In this document: positions 16,441-25,400 of the stretch, piece by piece
How the letters are laid out: the number at the start of each line of letters is the position of its first letter
How positions within the stretch are numbered: the first letter of the stretch is position 1
Origin: Actinomadura rupiterrae
Lineage (GTDB): Bacteria; Actinomycetota; Actinomycetes; Streptosporangiales; Streptosporangiaceae
NCBI RefSeq assembly: GCF_024172125.1
Contig: NZ_JAMZEA010000008.1
Location: 62,001 to 126,000, forward strand
Reading direction: 5' to 3'
Length of the DNA: 64,000 nucleotides
Program-made: the position numbers and the translations under genes
Notes under the pieces: generated by a model
The model's database searches: none
Told to the model about the DNA's origin: nothing
The model's input: only the letters and a program-made list of their open reading frames with translations

Positions 16441-16796
16441 ACCGGCACCGCGCGTGGAGCGAGGACCGCGGACAGGCGCTCCAGGGCGGGTGGGTTGATC
16501 CAGTAGTAGACCCAGGTCCCGCGGCGTTCGGAGTCGATCAGGCCGGCCTGCCGCAGCACCTTGAGGTGGTGGCTGATCGTCGGCGCGGTGAGGTCGAACG
16601 CGCCGGTCAGGTCGCAGACGCACGCCTCGCCGCCCGCGTGGGACGCGATCAGCGACAGCAACCGCAGCCGCACCGGATCGCCCAGCGCCTTGAACAGCGG
16701 CGCCAGCTCGGCGGCCTCGCCGTCGCGCAGCGGCTCGCTCACCAGCGGCGCGCAGCACCCCGGCGCCTCGACCACGGGCAACCCCTGCTTCGACAT
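16437..16796 (-). CDS. arsR: ArsR-family metalloregulator
   Basis: 119 residues. Winged helix at about 28-100: FKALGDPVRLRLLSLIASHA, then EACVCDLTGAFDLTAPTISHHLKVL, in which the ECVCDL-like CVC motif is the As(III)-binding thiol site on the DNA-recognition helix. Extra Cys pair CC near residue 14. It should repress the operon until arsenite binds. It is divergent from arsI, which is probably in the same regulon. Confidence 0.92.
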   Translation of the reverse strand: MSKQGLPVVEAPGCCAPLVSEPLRDGEAAELAPLFKALGDPVRLRLLSLIASHAGGEACVCDLTGAFDLTAPTISHHLKVLRQAGLIDSERRGTWVYYWINPPALERLSAVLAPRAVPV

Positions 16797-16868
16797 ACCT
16801 CTAATTTGACATCCACCTATTCAGCGGCGCAAGCTGCTACTTAGACACCTGTCGAATCAAGGAGGGCC
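16797..16868. promoter_or_regulatory. arsR/arsI divergent promoter region
   Basis: This 72-bp gap contains TTGACA at about 16807 and imperfect dyads of GACA...TGTC type (GACA-CC-TGTC near 16849-16858). These resemble ArsR half-sites. It separates arsR and arsI, so one repressor could control both directions. Confidence 0.5.
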
Positions 16869-17291
16869 ATGTCCCGCGTCCAGCTCGCTCTGCGCGTGTC
16901 CGACCTGGAAGGCTCGATCGCCTTCTACTCCAAGCTGTTCGGCACCGAGCCCGCCAAGCAGCGGGGCGGATACGCCAACTTCGCCATCGCCGAGCCGCCG
17001 CTGAAGCTCGTCCTCATCGAGGCCCAGGACGACGAGCCGACCCGGCTCGACCACCTCGGCATCGAGGTCGAGACCACGGACGCGGTGGCGGCTGCGGCCC
17101 GCCGCCTCAACGACAGCGGGCTCCCGATCTTCGAGGAGAACGACACGTCCTGCTGCTACGCCGTGCAGGACAAGGTGTGGGTGTCGGGCCCCGGCGCCGA
17201 ACCCTGGGAGGTCTACGTGGTGAAGGCCGACGCCGACAACCTCACCAAGTCCGACACCGCCACCTGCGCCTGCGGCCCTACCGGCTGCTGA
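16869..17291 (+). CDS. arsI: ArsI-type C-As lyase (VOC family)
   Basis: 140 residues. A VOC fold opens with SRVQLALRVSDLEGSIAFYS. Likely metal ligands are Gln5, His62 (RLDHLGIEVE) and Glu114 (EPWEVYVV). The diagnostic vicinal pair Cys95-Cys96 (NDTSCCYAVQDKVW) is present, as in characterised ArsI enzymes that cleave methyl- or phenyl-arsenicals to inorganic As(III). The C-terminus adds CACGPTGC, four more potential As ligands. ArsI plus ArsC implies handling of both organic and inorganic arsenic. Confidence 0.88.
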   Translation: MSRVQLALRVSDLEGSIAFYSKLFGTEPAKQRGGYANFAIAEPPLKLVLIEAQDDEPTRLDHLGIEVETTDAVAAAARRLNDSGLPIFEENDTSCCYAVQDKVWVSGPGAEPWEVYVVKADADNLTKSDTATCACGPTGC

Positions 17292-17416
17292 TCAGAGCAC
17301 CAGCGGGATCGTCCGCTCGGGTAGGGGAAAGTCCACCCCGGGGCTGGGGGAAGGCCCATGGGGGCCGTGTTGCCGGGCCGACAGGCTGAAGGGGTCGGAG
17401 CAACACGGAGGACGAG

Positions 17417-19038
17417 ATGAACAAGTACTGGACGGCGATCGCCGCGGCCACGGCCCTCGGGACGATCGCGGGCATAGCGGCGGCGACGCCCCCGGCGCAG
17501 GCCGCGGCGGACGGCGCGGTCGTCGCCACCGACAAGGGCTCGGTGCGCGGGACGGTCGCCAAGGACCATCGCGAATTCCTCGGCATCCCGTACGCAGCGC
17601 CGCCGGTGGGCAAGCTGCGCTGGGCGTCGCCGCGTCCGGCCGCCGCGTGGAAGACCGTCCGGAATGCGACCAAGCCCGGCAACCGGTGCGCCCAGCAGGC
17701 CGGGCTCCTCAGCCCGACCGGCGAGAAGGAGAGCACCACCGAGGACTGCCTCTACCTGAACGTCACCACGCCGCGGCACGCGCCCAAGGGCAAGAAGCTG
17801 CCGGTCATGGTCTGGATCCACGGCAGCGGGTTCCGGAACGGCGCGGGCGCGCTCTACCGTCCGGCCGAAATGGTCGCGCGGGACGATGTGATCGTCGTGA
17901 CCGTCAACTACCGGCTCGGGATGTTCGGCTTCCTCGCCCATCGCGCGTTCGACAAGGCCGGGAACGGCTCGGGCAACTTCGGCCTCGAAGACCAGCAGGC
18001 CGCGATGCGCTGGGTGCAGAGGAACGCGGGCGCTTTCGGCGGCGACGCCCGGAACGTCACGATCTTCGGCGAGTCCGCGGGCGGCGTGAGCACCTGCTCC
18101 CAGCTGGTGTCGCCGCAGTCCGCCGGGCTGTTCCAGCGCGCGATCGTGCAGAGCGGTCCGTGCACGCGCGCCCCCGGCGACTGGCCCGAGTTCGACGGCT
18201 CGCGCGGCGACGCCGACTCCTGGCTCCCCCACGCGCGTCCGGCGGCCGAGAGGCTCGGCAAGGACGTCGCGGCGAAGCTCGGCTGCCCGGACCCGGCCAC
18301 GGCCGCCTCCTGCCTGCGCGCCCTGCCCGTCCAAAAGGTCCTCAAGGAGTCGGGCTACGGCTTCACCCCGACCTACGGGGGCGGCGGCGTCCTCCCGACC
18401 GCGCCGAACAAGGCGTACGCGACCGGCAAGTTCCACCGCGTTCCCGTCATGCAGGGCATCACCCGCGACGAGTACCGCCTGTTCCAGGCCCTCGGCGAGG
18501 AGTTCTCCGGCGAGAAGCTCGACAAGGCCGGCTACGAGTCACACGTGAAGGCCTACGTCGGCGCGAAGCGCGCGCCGGAAGTCCTCAAGCGCTACACCCT
18601 GAAGAAGTACGGCTCGTACAGCGTGGCCTGGTCGGCGATCGTCACGGACGCCAGTTTCGGACGCGCCTCCACCGAGCAGCGCCTCGCCCTCCAGAAGCGC
18701 GTCCCGACCTACTCCTTCGAGTTCGCCGACGCGTCCGCCCCCCTGGGTCGCCGACTCCAAGGCGCCCGCGTTCCCCACGGGCGCCTTCCACGCCGCCGAA
18801 CTCCATTACCTCTTCAACACCGACTACTTCACCGGCCGCCGCCTGAGCGCCCCGCAGCTGAAGCTGTCCCACCAGATGATGGACTACTGGACCCGTTTCG
18901 CCCGGACCGGAAACCCGAACGGCCCCGGCACCCCGACCTGGCACCCCGGCCCGTCCGTCCAGTCCCTCTCCCCCAACGCCATCCACCCGACCAACTTCGA
19001 CCAGTCCCACGCCTACACCTTCTGGCACACCTTCTAAC
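17417..19038 (+). pseudogene. Secreted type-B carboxylesterase, frameshifted at a C6 run
   Basis: A signal peptide (about 1-35) is followed by a carboxylesterase fold: GRPAEDC-like EDCLYLNVTTPR, oxyanion region WIHGSGFRNG, nucleophile GESAGG (Ser220), and VVTVNYRLGMFGFL. After SFEFADASAPL (about residue 441) the frame turns to Arg/Pro-rich nonsense. One missing C in the run 18738-18743 explains this: the other frame continues WVADSKAPAFPTGAFHAAEL to FWHTF and TAA at 19036-19038. The catalytic His (in FHAAEL) lies after the break, so the product as read would be inactive. Homopolymer sequencing error is a strong alternative. Confidence 0.88.
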
Positions 19039-19049
19039 CCACCCCTCAA

Positions 19050-19074
19050 TGCCCCGCCCACCCGGCGGGGCATC
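19050..19074. terminator. Hairpin after the carboxylesterase gene
   Basis: ATGCCCCGCC-N5-GGCGGGGCAT, a perfect 10-bp stem 12 bp past the esterase stop. There is no long T-run, as is common in high-GC genomes. Confidence 0.6.
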
Positions 19075-19117
19075 TGCCGTAAAACGAAGCTTTCGCCGCA
19101 ACTCGCCGACGAGCAGT

Positions 19118-19141
19118 GCTATAGCATCCGTGGTATATAGC
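19118..19141. promoter_or_regulatory. Dyad in front of the toxin-antitoxin operon
   Basis: GCTATA (19118-19123) and TATAGC (19136-19141) form a 6-bp dyad immediately before the toxin start at 19150. The AT-rich TATATAG core can be both -10 box and operator for the HigA-like antitoxin. Confidence 0.5.
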
Positions 19142-19149
19142 GTCCAGGT

Positions 19150-19515
19150 GTGGGTATCTACGTCATCGAGATCGAACCCGAGGTGCGACAGTGGCTCGAC
19201 TCCCTAACGGACCGGGAGTTCGGTCGCGTCGAGTTCTTCGTCGAGCTCCTTGCCGAGAACGCGGAGACGCTCGGCGAACCATGGTCGAGGCATCTCGGGG
19301 AGGGGTTGCGCGAGCTTCGCATGCACCTGCACCCCAAGGACGTGCGGATCACCTACTGGCTTGCGCCCGACCGGAGGGCGATCCTTCTGACCGTGTTCAC
19401 CAAGACGCGCGGACGCGAGACGGCCGAGGTCGAACGGGCGCGGCGGGCGCACAAGGAATGCGCTGCCGAGCATGGCCATGCCCAGCAGGAGTACGAGAGG
19501 ACGGTGGGGCGATGA
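19150..19515 (+). CDS. RelE/HigB-type toxin (phage Gp49-like)
   Basis: 121 residues from GTG 19150. The pattern VIEIEPEVRQWLDSLTDREF, LGEPWSRHLGEGLRELRMHL, and then KDVRITYWLAPDRRAILLTV matches ParE/RelE mRNA-interferase folds with conserved basic residues in the last strands. FTKTRGRETAEVERARR is the usual C-terminal helix. The order toxin-then-antitoxin with an ATGA overlap is the HigBA arrangement. Confidence 0.85.
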   Translation: MGIYVIEIEPEVRQWLDSLTDREFGRVEFFVELLAENAETLGEPWSRHLGEGLRELRMHLHPKDVRITYWLAPDRRAILLTVFTKTRGRETAEVERARRAHKECAAEHGHAQQEYERTVGR

Positions 19516-19808
19516 GTGGGGAGCGGAGTCCGCACAGCAGGTGGGAACTCGGCGCGGGACGGGACGGCACCGAGGTGCGGGCCGGCCATGAGGAGGCGCG
19601 CCTCGCCTACGAACTGGGGAACGCCGTGCGTGAGAGGCGGCTGGCCCTCGGCCTTTCCCAGACCGAGCTCGCCAAGCGCGCCGGTATGACGCAGCCTGCG
19701 CTGTCGCGCCTTGAGGCCGGTGGACCGACGCCCACGATCGGCGTTCTCGACCGGCTGGCCCACGCGCTCGGCGCGAAGCTGACGGTGACCTTCACCGACG
19801 CGGCCTGA
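19512..19808 (+). CDS. XRE-family antitoxin (HigA-like)
   Basis: 98 residues; ATG overlaps the toxin stop by 4 bp. The HTH at about 38-92 is textbook: LGNAVRERRLALGLSQTELA, KRAGMTQPALSRLEAGGPTP and TIGVLDRLAHALGAKLTV. It should neutralise the toxin and repress the operon through the dyad at 19118-19141. Confidence 0.88.
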   Translation: MSGERSPHSRWELGAGRDGTEVRAGHEEARLAYELGNAVRERRLALGLSQTELAKRAGMTQPALSRLEAGGPTPTIGVLDRLAHALGAKLTVTFTDAA

Positions 19809-19840
19809 CGGCCCGACCCTCGGACGGGCCGCCGACCGGG

Positions 19841-20311
19841 TCAGGACTCTTCGGGCGGGTCGTTGGGTTTTGGTGGGGTTTTGGTTTCCCAGGTGGGGGA
19901 AATGGTGACGGATTTCAGGCGCCAGCCGTAAGGGGTGCGGGCGGCGGTGGCGGTGAGGACGCCGCCCGTTGAGTAGAGGGCGTCGGAGTCCTGGAGGACG
20001 CAGGTAGCCCGCGTGTTGGCGCGGACGGACGCCTCGTCCTCCTTCACGTCGATCAGGTAGTTGGAGAAGACGTGCTGGGTCGGGCCGTAGGCGGTCAGGG
20101 AGTCCTTCAGGTGCCGGGTGACCTCGCCCAGGCCCGCGTGGTCCTCGGACGGCGGGCCGACGGTGGCGTCCGGGGTGAGCAGGGCGGGGAGGGTCTCGTC
20201 CAGGGTGCGGTCGTCCAGGGCGCGCGCGTAGCGGTCCAGGAGGGTGGCGATCTCGGCGCGGTCGGCGAGCGTGATGAGCCGGGCCTCCGCGGTCATGTCG
20301 TACAGCGCCAT
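19841..20311 (-). CDS. SnoaL-like / NTF2-fold protein
   Basis: 156 residues. LADRAEIATLLDRYARALDD and TLDETLPALLTPDATVGPPS match the first helices of NTF2-like SnoaL_4 proteins. GYWRLKSVT-type ending (YGWRLKSVTISPTWET) is the last strand. The family includes ring-hydroxylating dioxygenase-beta-like and polyketide cyclase proteins, but most members are uncharacterised. No catalytic role can be read. Confidence 0.75.
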   Translation of the reverse strand: MALYDMTAEARLITLADRAEIATLLDRYARALDDRTLDETLPALLTPDATVGPPSEDHAGLGEVTRHLKDSLTAYGPTQHVFSNYLIDVKEDEASVRANTRATCVLQDSDALYSTGGVLTATAARTPYGWRLKSVTISPTWETKTPPKPNDPPEES

Positions 20312-20414
20312 GCCCTGTCTCCGTTCGGGCGATCATCCGTTCATCGCCGAACGTAGCATCCCGGACACGTGAAGTGATCATCGGGGGGGTGTGTCGGGAC
20401 GAGCGGGGAGCGGG

Positions 20415-20984
20415 TCAGCCGCCCTGGGTGCTGCCGCCCGCGTACTTCTGGCAGGCCTTCTCGGCGGCCTGGAAGACGGGGTTGTCGGGGGTCATGCCGA
20501 TCTTGTCGCCGTCGAGGTTCGCGCCGCCGTTGGGGTTGGGGTCGGGGAACTTGGGGACGCCGTGCGCGCGCATGCACCGGGAGTGCTTGAGGCCCATCGC
20601 GCGGTCCTGCGCCGGGTGGTCGCCGCCGCCCGCGGGCAGCATGGATTTGCAGGCGGTGTCGGCGTTCTTGTAGGTCGCGGTGTCACCGTTCACGGCGTTC
20701 CCGTCCACCTGGAGGCCCTTGCCGAGCACCGGGTCGGGGAAGTTGCTCACGCCGTGCGTCCGCATGCACTTGGAGTACTTCAGCAGCCCGTCGTAGACCT
20801 GCTGGTCGCTCGGGCGTCCGCCGCCCCCGCCCTGCGTAGACGGCGAGCCCGTCGTCAGTGCCGCGACGCCCTTCTTGCCGTCCCCGCCGGACGAGCCGCA
20901 GGCGCTCGCGGAGAGCGCGAGCGCGGCGAGCCCGGCGGAGAGCAGGACGGTCGTCTTCCTGACGAGCCCGGCTTTTCCTTCCAT
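20415..20984 (-). CDS. Lipoprotein with two CMRxHGV repeats
   Basis: 189 residues. Lipoprotein signal ends ALSASACGSSGG (lipobox Cys about 29). Two homologous modules follow: LLKYSKCMRTHGVSNFPDPV and LKHSRCMRAHGVPKFPDPNP, each with a later Cys (ADTACKSM, AEKACQKY). Each repeat therefore has a paired-Cys core that could form a disulfide or bind haem or metal, though there is no CxxCH motif. The family is widespread in actinobacteria, often near transporters; function unknown. Confidence 0.75.
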   Translation of the reverse strand: MEGKAGLVRKTTVLLSAGLAALALSASACGSSGGDGKKGVAALTTGSPSTQGGGGGRPSDQQVYDGLLKYSKCMRTHGVSNFPDPVLGKGLQVDGNAVNGDTATYKNADTACKSMLPAGGGDHPAQDRAMGLKHSRCMRAHGVPKFPDPNPNGGANLDGDKIGMTPDNPVFQAAEKACQKYAGGSTQGG

Positions 20985-21101
20985 CGCCCCGACCTTTCGT
21001 TCAGCCCTAATTCCCTGGCGTTATCCGTTCTATCGGGGAAGCGGTTTCGCTCAGGTATCAGCCGAAGTCGAGAGCCGAGGCAGAGCAACACTCGAATGCA
21101 A

Positions 21102-21131
21102 AAAGGCGAGGGTCGCGAAACCCTCGCCTTT
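21102..21131. terminator. Intrinsic terminator after the CCR gene
   Basis: Perfect 11-bp stem AAAGGCGAGGG / CCCTCGCCTTT with an 8-nt loop, 18 bp beyond the CCR stop on the minus strand. On that strand it is followed by TTTTTGC, so it should end the PKS-CCR transcript. Confidence 0.85.
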
Positions 21132-21148
21132 CGCCCTACATCTGAACG

Positions 21149-22465
21149 TCAGTGGCGGAAGAGGTGGAACTTCTCCTCGCCGATGCGCTCGCGCAGCTCG
21201 GGGTCGCTGACGCCCTGCCCCTCGGCGGTCGCGCCGCACAGCACCGCGACCTTGCCGATGTGCTGGTTCAGCTGGACGGCGCGGGTGGCCTCGCCCGCCT
21301 CGTCCAGGGAGTAGCTGCGGGACAGCGTCGGGTGGATCATCCCGAGCCCGAACAGCCGGTTGACCTGGACGGCCTCGTGGTAGTTGAAGCCGTGCGAGCC
21401 GATGATGCTCTTCAGCCGCATCCACAGGAACCGGTTGTCGTACTCGTGCTTGTAGCCGGTCGAGGAGCCGCACGTGACGATCTTGCCGCCGCGCTTGGCG
21501 ACGTAGACGGACGCGCCGAACGTCTCGCGGCCGAGGTACTCGAAGACGATGCCCGGGTCCTCGCCGACCTGGCGGCGGATGGCCTCGCCGAGGATCCGGC
21601 CCGCCTTCGGGTTGCGCAGCCCGCCCTCGCCGAGGTCCAGCTCGGACCGGTTGATGACGTTGCGGCAGCCCTGCGACCGGACGATCTCGGCCTTCTCCTC
21701 GGACGACACGACCGCCACCGGGATGCCGCCGCCGTTGAGCACGAGCTGGGTGGCGAACGAGCCGAGCCCGCCGGTCGCGCCCCACACCAGGACGACGTCG
21801 CCCTGCTTCATGCGGGCGCCGTGGGTGCCGACGAGCATCCGGTAGGCGGTCGCGGCGCAGAGCGTGTTGGAGCCCGCTTCTTCCCAGGTCAGGTGGGCCG
21901 GCTTCTTGACGAGCTGGTTGGCCTTGGCGACGCAGAACTCGCCGAGCGCGCCGAAGTTGGTCTCGAAGCCCCAGGCGAGCTGGGTCTCCGACATCATGCC
22001 GTCGTCGTAGGAGCCGTGGTCCTCCTCGTCCACGTAGGACGGGGAGATGACCACCTGGTCGCCGACCTTCCAGTGCTTGACGGCGGAGCCGGTGCGGACG
22101 ACCACACCCGCCGCGTCCGAGCCGAGGATGTGGTACGGCAGGTCGTGCCGGGCGCCGTACCAGCCCTGGCGGCCGAACTTCTCCAGGAAGTGGAAGGTCG
22201 GCATCGGCTCGAAGATCGCCGACCAGACCGTGTTGAAGTTGATCGCCGCGGCCATCACCGCGATGACGCACTCGTCCGGCGCGATCTCCGGCATCTCGAC
22301 GTCGCCGACGTGCATCGACCGGCGGACGTCCTTGTCCTTCTGCCCTTCGAAGATGCCCACCTCGTCCTTGCGTGTGAAGGCGGCGCGGAACCTGGTGGGC
22401 AGGTCGATCTCGGCCAGTTCGCGGCCGGACGCGCCGGAGCGGACGGCTTCGAGCAGCTCGGACAT
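21149..22465 (-). CDS. ccr: Crotonyl-CoA carboxylase/reductase
   Basis: 438 residues, ATG after GCGGAGGATC. An MDR-type enoyl-reductase: FEPMPTFHFLEKFGRQGWYG and HDLPYHILGSDAAGVVVRTG are signature CCR segments, and VWGATGGLGSFATQL is the NADPH loop. It reductively carboxylates 2-enoyl-CoA, giving ethylmalonyl-CoA from crotonyl-CoA or longer alkylmalonyl-CoA. It lies 18 bp downstream of the PKS on the same strand, in one operon, so its obvious job is extender-unit supply for that PKS. Confidence 0.93.
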   Translation of the reverse strand: MSELLEAVRSGASGRELAEIDLPTRFRAAFTRKDEVGIFEGQKDKDVRRSMHVGDVEMPEIAPDECVIAVMAAAINFNTVWSAIFEPMPTFHFLEKFGRQGWYGARHDLPYHILGSDAAGVVVRTGSAVKHWKVGDQVVISPSYVDEEDHGSYDDGMMSETQLAWGFETNFGALGEFCVAKANQLVKKPAHLTWEEAGSNTLCAATAYRMLVGTHGARMKQGDVVLVWGATGGLGSFATQLVLNGGGIPVAVVSSEEKAEIVRSQGCRNVINRSELDLGEGGLRNPKAGRILGEAIRRQVGEDPGIVFEYLGRETFGASVYVAKRGGKIVTCGSSTGYKHEYDNRFLWMRLKSIIGSHGFNYHEAVQVNRLFGLGMIHPTLSRSYSLDEAGEATRAVQLNQHIGKVAVLCGATAEGQGVSDPELRERIGEEKFHLFRH

Positions 22466-22483
22466 GGGGGATCCTCCGCGTGG

Positions 22484-25400
22484 TCAGTGGGCCGGGGACA
22501 GGGCCGCCGGACCGCCCGCCGCGCCCTTCAGGGCAGTCGGGGCAGGGGCGTCGGCATCGGTGCCGGCGGCGGCGAGCTGGCCGTCCAGGTGCGCGGCGAG
22601 GGCGTCCACACCCGGCGGGTCGAGCAGGTTGAGGTGGTGCGCCCCGGGGATCGTGACCTTCTCCAGGGCCGGGCAGAGCGGCCCGAAGCCGTTCGTCCCG
22701 TCGAGGACGTACCGCGCGTCCTTCACGGCCCAGGGGGTCTCCTCGGGCGCGTAGTAGAGGATGACACGGCCGTCGTAGGTCCGGGGCTCGTACGCCTCCA
22801 GGGACCTCGTGTCCTGGTGCGAGGTGAGCTGGTGGTGCAGCGCGGCGGGCGGGATCAGCTCCGCCAGCGGCGCGGCGCGCTCCATGACCAGGGCGAACTG
22901 CTGCTCCTCCGACAGCCCGGACAGCTCCTCGTAGCCGAGGTCCACCCGGAGGTCGTAGGTCTCGTTGATGTAGTCGGTGAACGCGGCGAAGCGGCGGGCG
23001 AGGGTGTCGGACTCGTCCTCGACCGGCAGCGGCAGGCCCGCGTCGAACAGCGCGACGAACTCGACCTCGCGTCCGGCCTCGCGGAGCTGCCGCGCGGTCT
23101 CGTACGCCAGGACGCCGCCGAACGACCATCCGGCCAGCCGGAACGCGCCTTCCGGCTGCGCCTCGACCAGGTGCTTCACGTAGCGGGCGGCGCGCTCCTC
23201 CACCGAGGGCGCGTCGTCGAACCGCTCCAGCCCGTACACCGGCTGGTCCTCGCCGAGCAGCTCGACGAGCTGCCGGTAGCAGGCCGTCGTGCCGCCCGCC
23301 GGGTGCGCGATGAAGATCGGCCGCCGCCCGCCGGACGCCTTGAGCGGCCGGACGATCTGCCGCGCGGCCTCCTCGTCGGCGGCCCGGATGTACTCGGCGA
23401 CGTGCTCGGCGGTCGGCGTCGCGAACAGCTCGCCGCGGGTCGCCTCGCCGCCCAGCTCGGTCATCACGAGCGCCACGACCGCGTCGGCCTGCTCGTCCGT
23501 CCCGCCGAGGTCGGCGTAGAAGTCGGCGACGACCGACACGCGGTCGAGGCCGAGGACGTCCTCGAAGAACCGGACGGCGAGCCGCTCGGCGGCGTCGCGC
23601 GCCATCACGTAGCCGGACTCGGCGTTGGAGACGGCCGTGGACGCCGGCGCCGGGGCGCCCGCAAGGCCCAGCTCCTCGGCGGCCCACTCCTCGAACACGT
23701 GCACCGAGGCGCCCTTGAGCAGCACCGACGCCGGGACGGTCAGCCCGAGGTCGTGCTCGACACCGCTCTTGATCCGGACGGCGACCAGCGAGTCCAGCCC
23801 GAGGTCGGTCAGCGGGACGGACGGGTCGAGCCGCTCGGGCGCGAAGCCCAGCACGGACGCGATCCGCCAGCGGACCTGCGCGGCGATGCGGGCGCGGGCC
23901 TCGGCCGGTTCGAGCGCCTTGACGGCGTCGATGCCGGGCCAGTCGCCCGCGTCGCCGCCGCCGGTCTCCGCGGCCTCGGTGAGCGCGGCGAAGTACGGCA
24001 TGTTGGTGATCTCGGGGAACAGGCCCACGGCCGCGGACGGGTCGAACCGCAGCACGCCCGCGGCGGTCGCGTCGGCGGCGAGGAGCGCTTCGAGGGCCTC
24101 GGCGCCCTCGTCCGGGGTGATCGGCTCGATCACCGCGACCTTGAGGTCGGCGGCCCCGCCGACCTGGGACCAGGTGCCCCAGTTGATCGTCGTGGCGGTG
24201 CGGCCGTGCGCGCGGCGGTACGCGGCGAGCGCGTCCAGCGCCGCGTTCGCGGCGGCGTAGGCGGCCTGCCCGGGCGAGCCGAGCAGCGCGGCGGCCGAGG
24301 AGTGCAGGACGAACCAGTCGAGGTCGGCGTCCCAGGTCGCGGCGGACAGCAGCCGCGCGCCCTCCACCTTCGCGGCCCACACCCGGTGCAGGTCGGCCGG
24401 GCCGAGGTCGGTGACCATCCGGTCGTCGATCGCGCCCGCGCCGTGCACGACGCCGCGCAGCGGGGCCCCGCCCTCGCGGGCGGCGGCGACGAGCCGCTCG
24501 GCCACGCCGGGCTCGGCGATGTCGCCGAGGACGACGCCGACGTCCACGCCGCTCTCCCGCATCCGCGCGATGGCCTTCTCGGCGTCGGCGGACGGTCCGG
24601 ACCGTCCGGAGAGCACGATCCGCCCGGCGCCGCGCTCGGCGAGCAAACCGGCCGTGACCAGCCCGATCCCGCCGTAGCCGCCGGTGATGATGTAAGCGCC
24701 GCCGCGCCGGACGACCTTGCGCCGCTTCCCGCTCTCGGGCAGGACGGCGAGGTCGAGACGGGCGGTGTGCCGGACGCCCTCGCGGTAGGCCGTCTCGCGG
24801 GACGCGGCGTCGGCGAGAAGTTCGGTGACCAGATCCGCAGGTCGGGGCGCGTCCACGAAGGTGGCCTGCTGGACGGTCCGCTCGAACGCCAGAACCCGCG
24901 TGATCGCGCGGATGTGCCCGCGCCGGTGGTCTCCGGCCTCACCCGGCAGGACCGGGACGGCGTGGCGGGCGGCGACGTACAGTCGCGGCCCGTCCGGCGT
25001 CGCGACGGACGTCCGAGCGACGGTCAGCACGAGCTCTTCGTCCGACAGGTCGCCCGGGATGACGACGACGCCATGCACATCGCCCGAGGGCGCGGAGCCG
25101 AGCGGCGCGCGCGAGACGCGATGACCGCGAAGCTCCAGCTCAGCCGTGACACCGTCCGCATAGGGGTCGGCGGCCTCGGCGAGCAGCAGCCAGGACGCGT
25201 CGTCCGGAACGGCCGGTTCCGGGGCTTCCGTGGCGGTCCAGACGACCTCGGCGAGCTTCCCGGAGAGCGGGACGGGCAGGTCGGTGCGGTCCGCGCGGCG
25301 CAGCGTGATCCCGGACGCCTCGACCAGCACCTCGCCGTCCGGGCCGAGGATCCGCAGGTCGCCCTGCTCGCCGGCGAACGCGGCGCGAACGTGTCCGCCG

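Noticed and set aside
17647..18846. Long alternative frame inside the carboxylesterase
   Set aside because: Arg/Pro-rich shadow; only its terminal part coincides with the frame that continues the true esterase after the C6 run.
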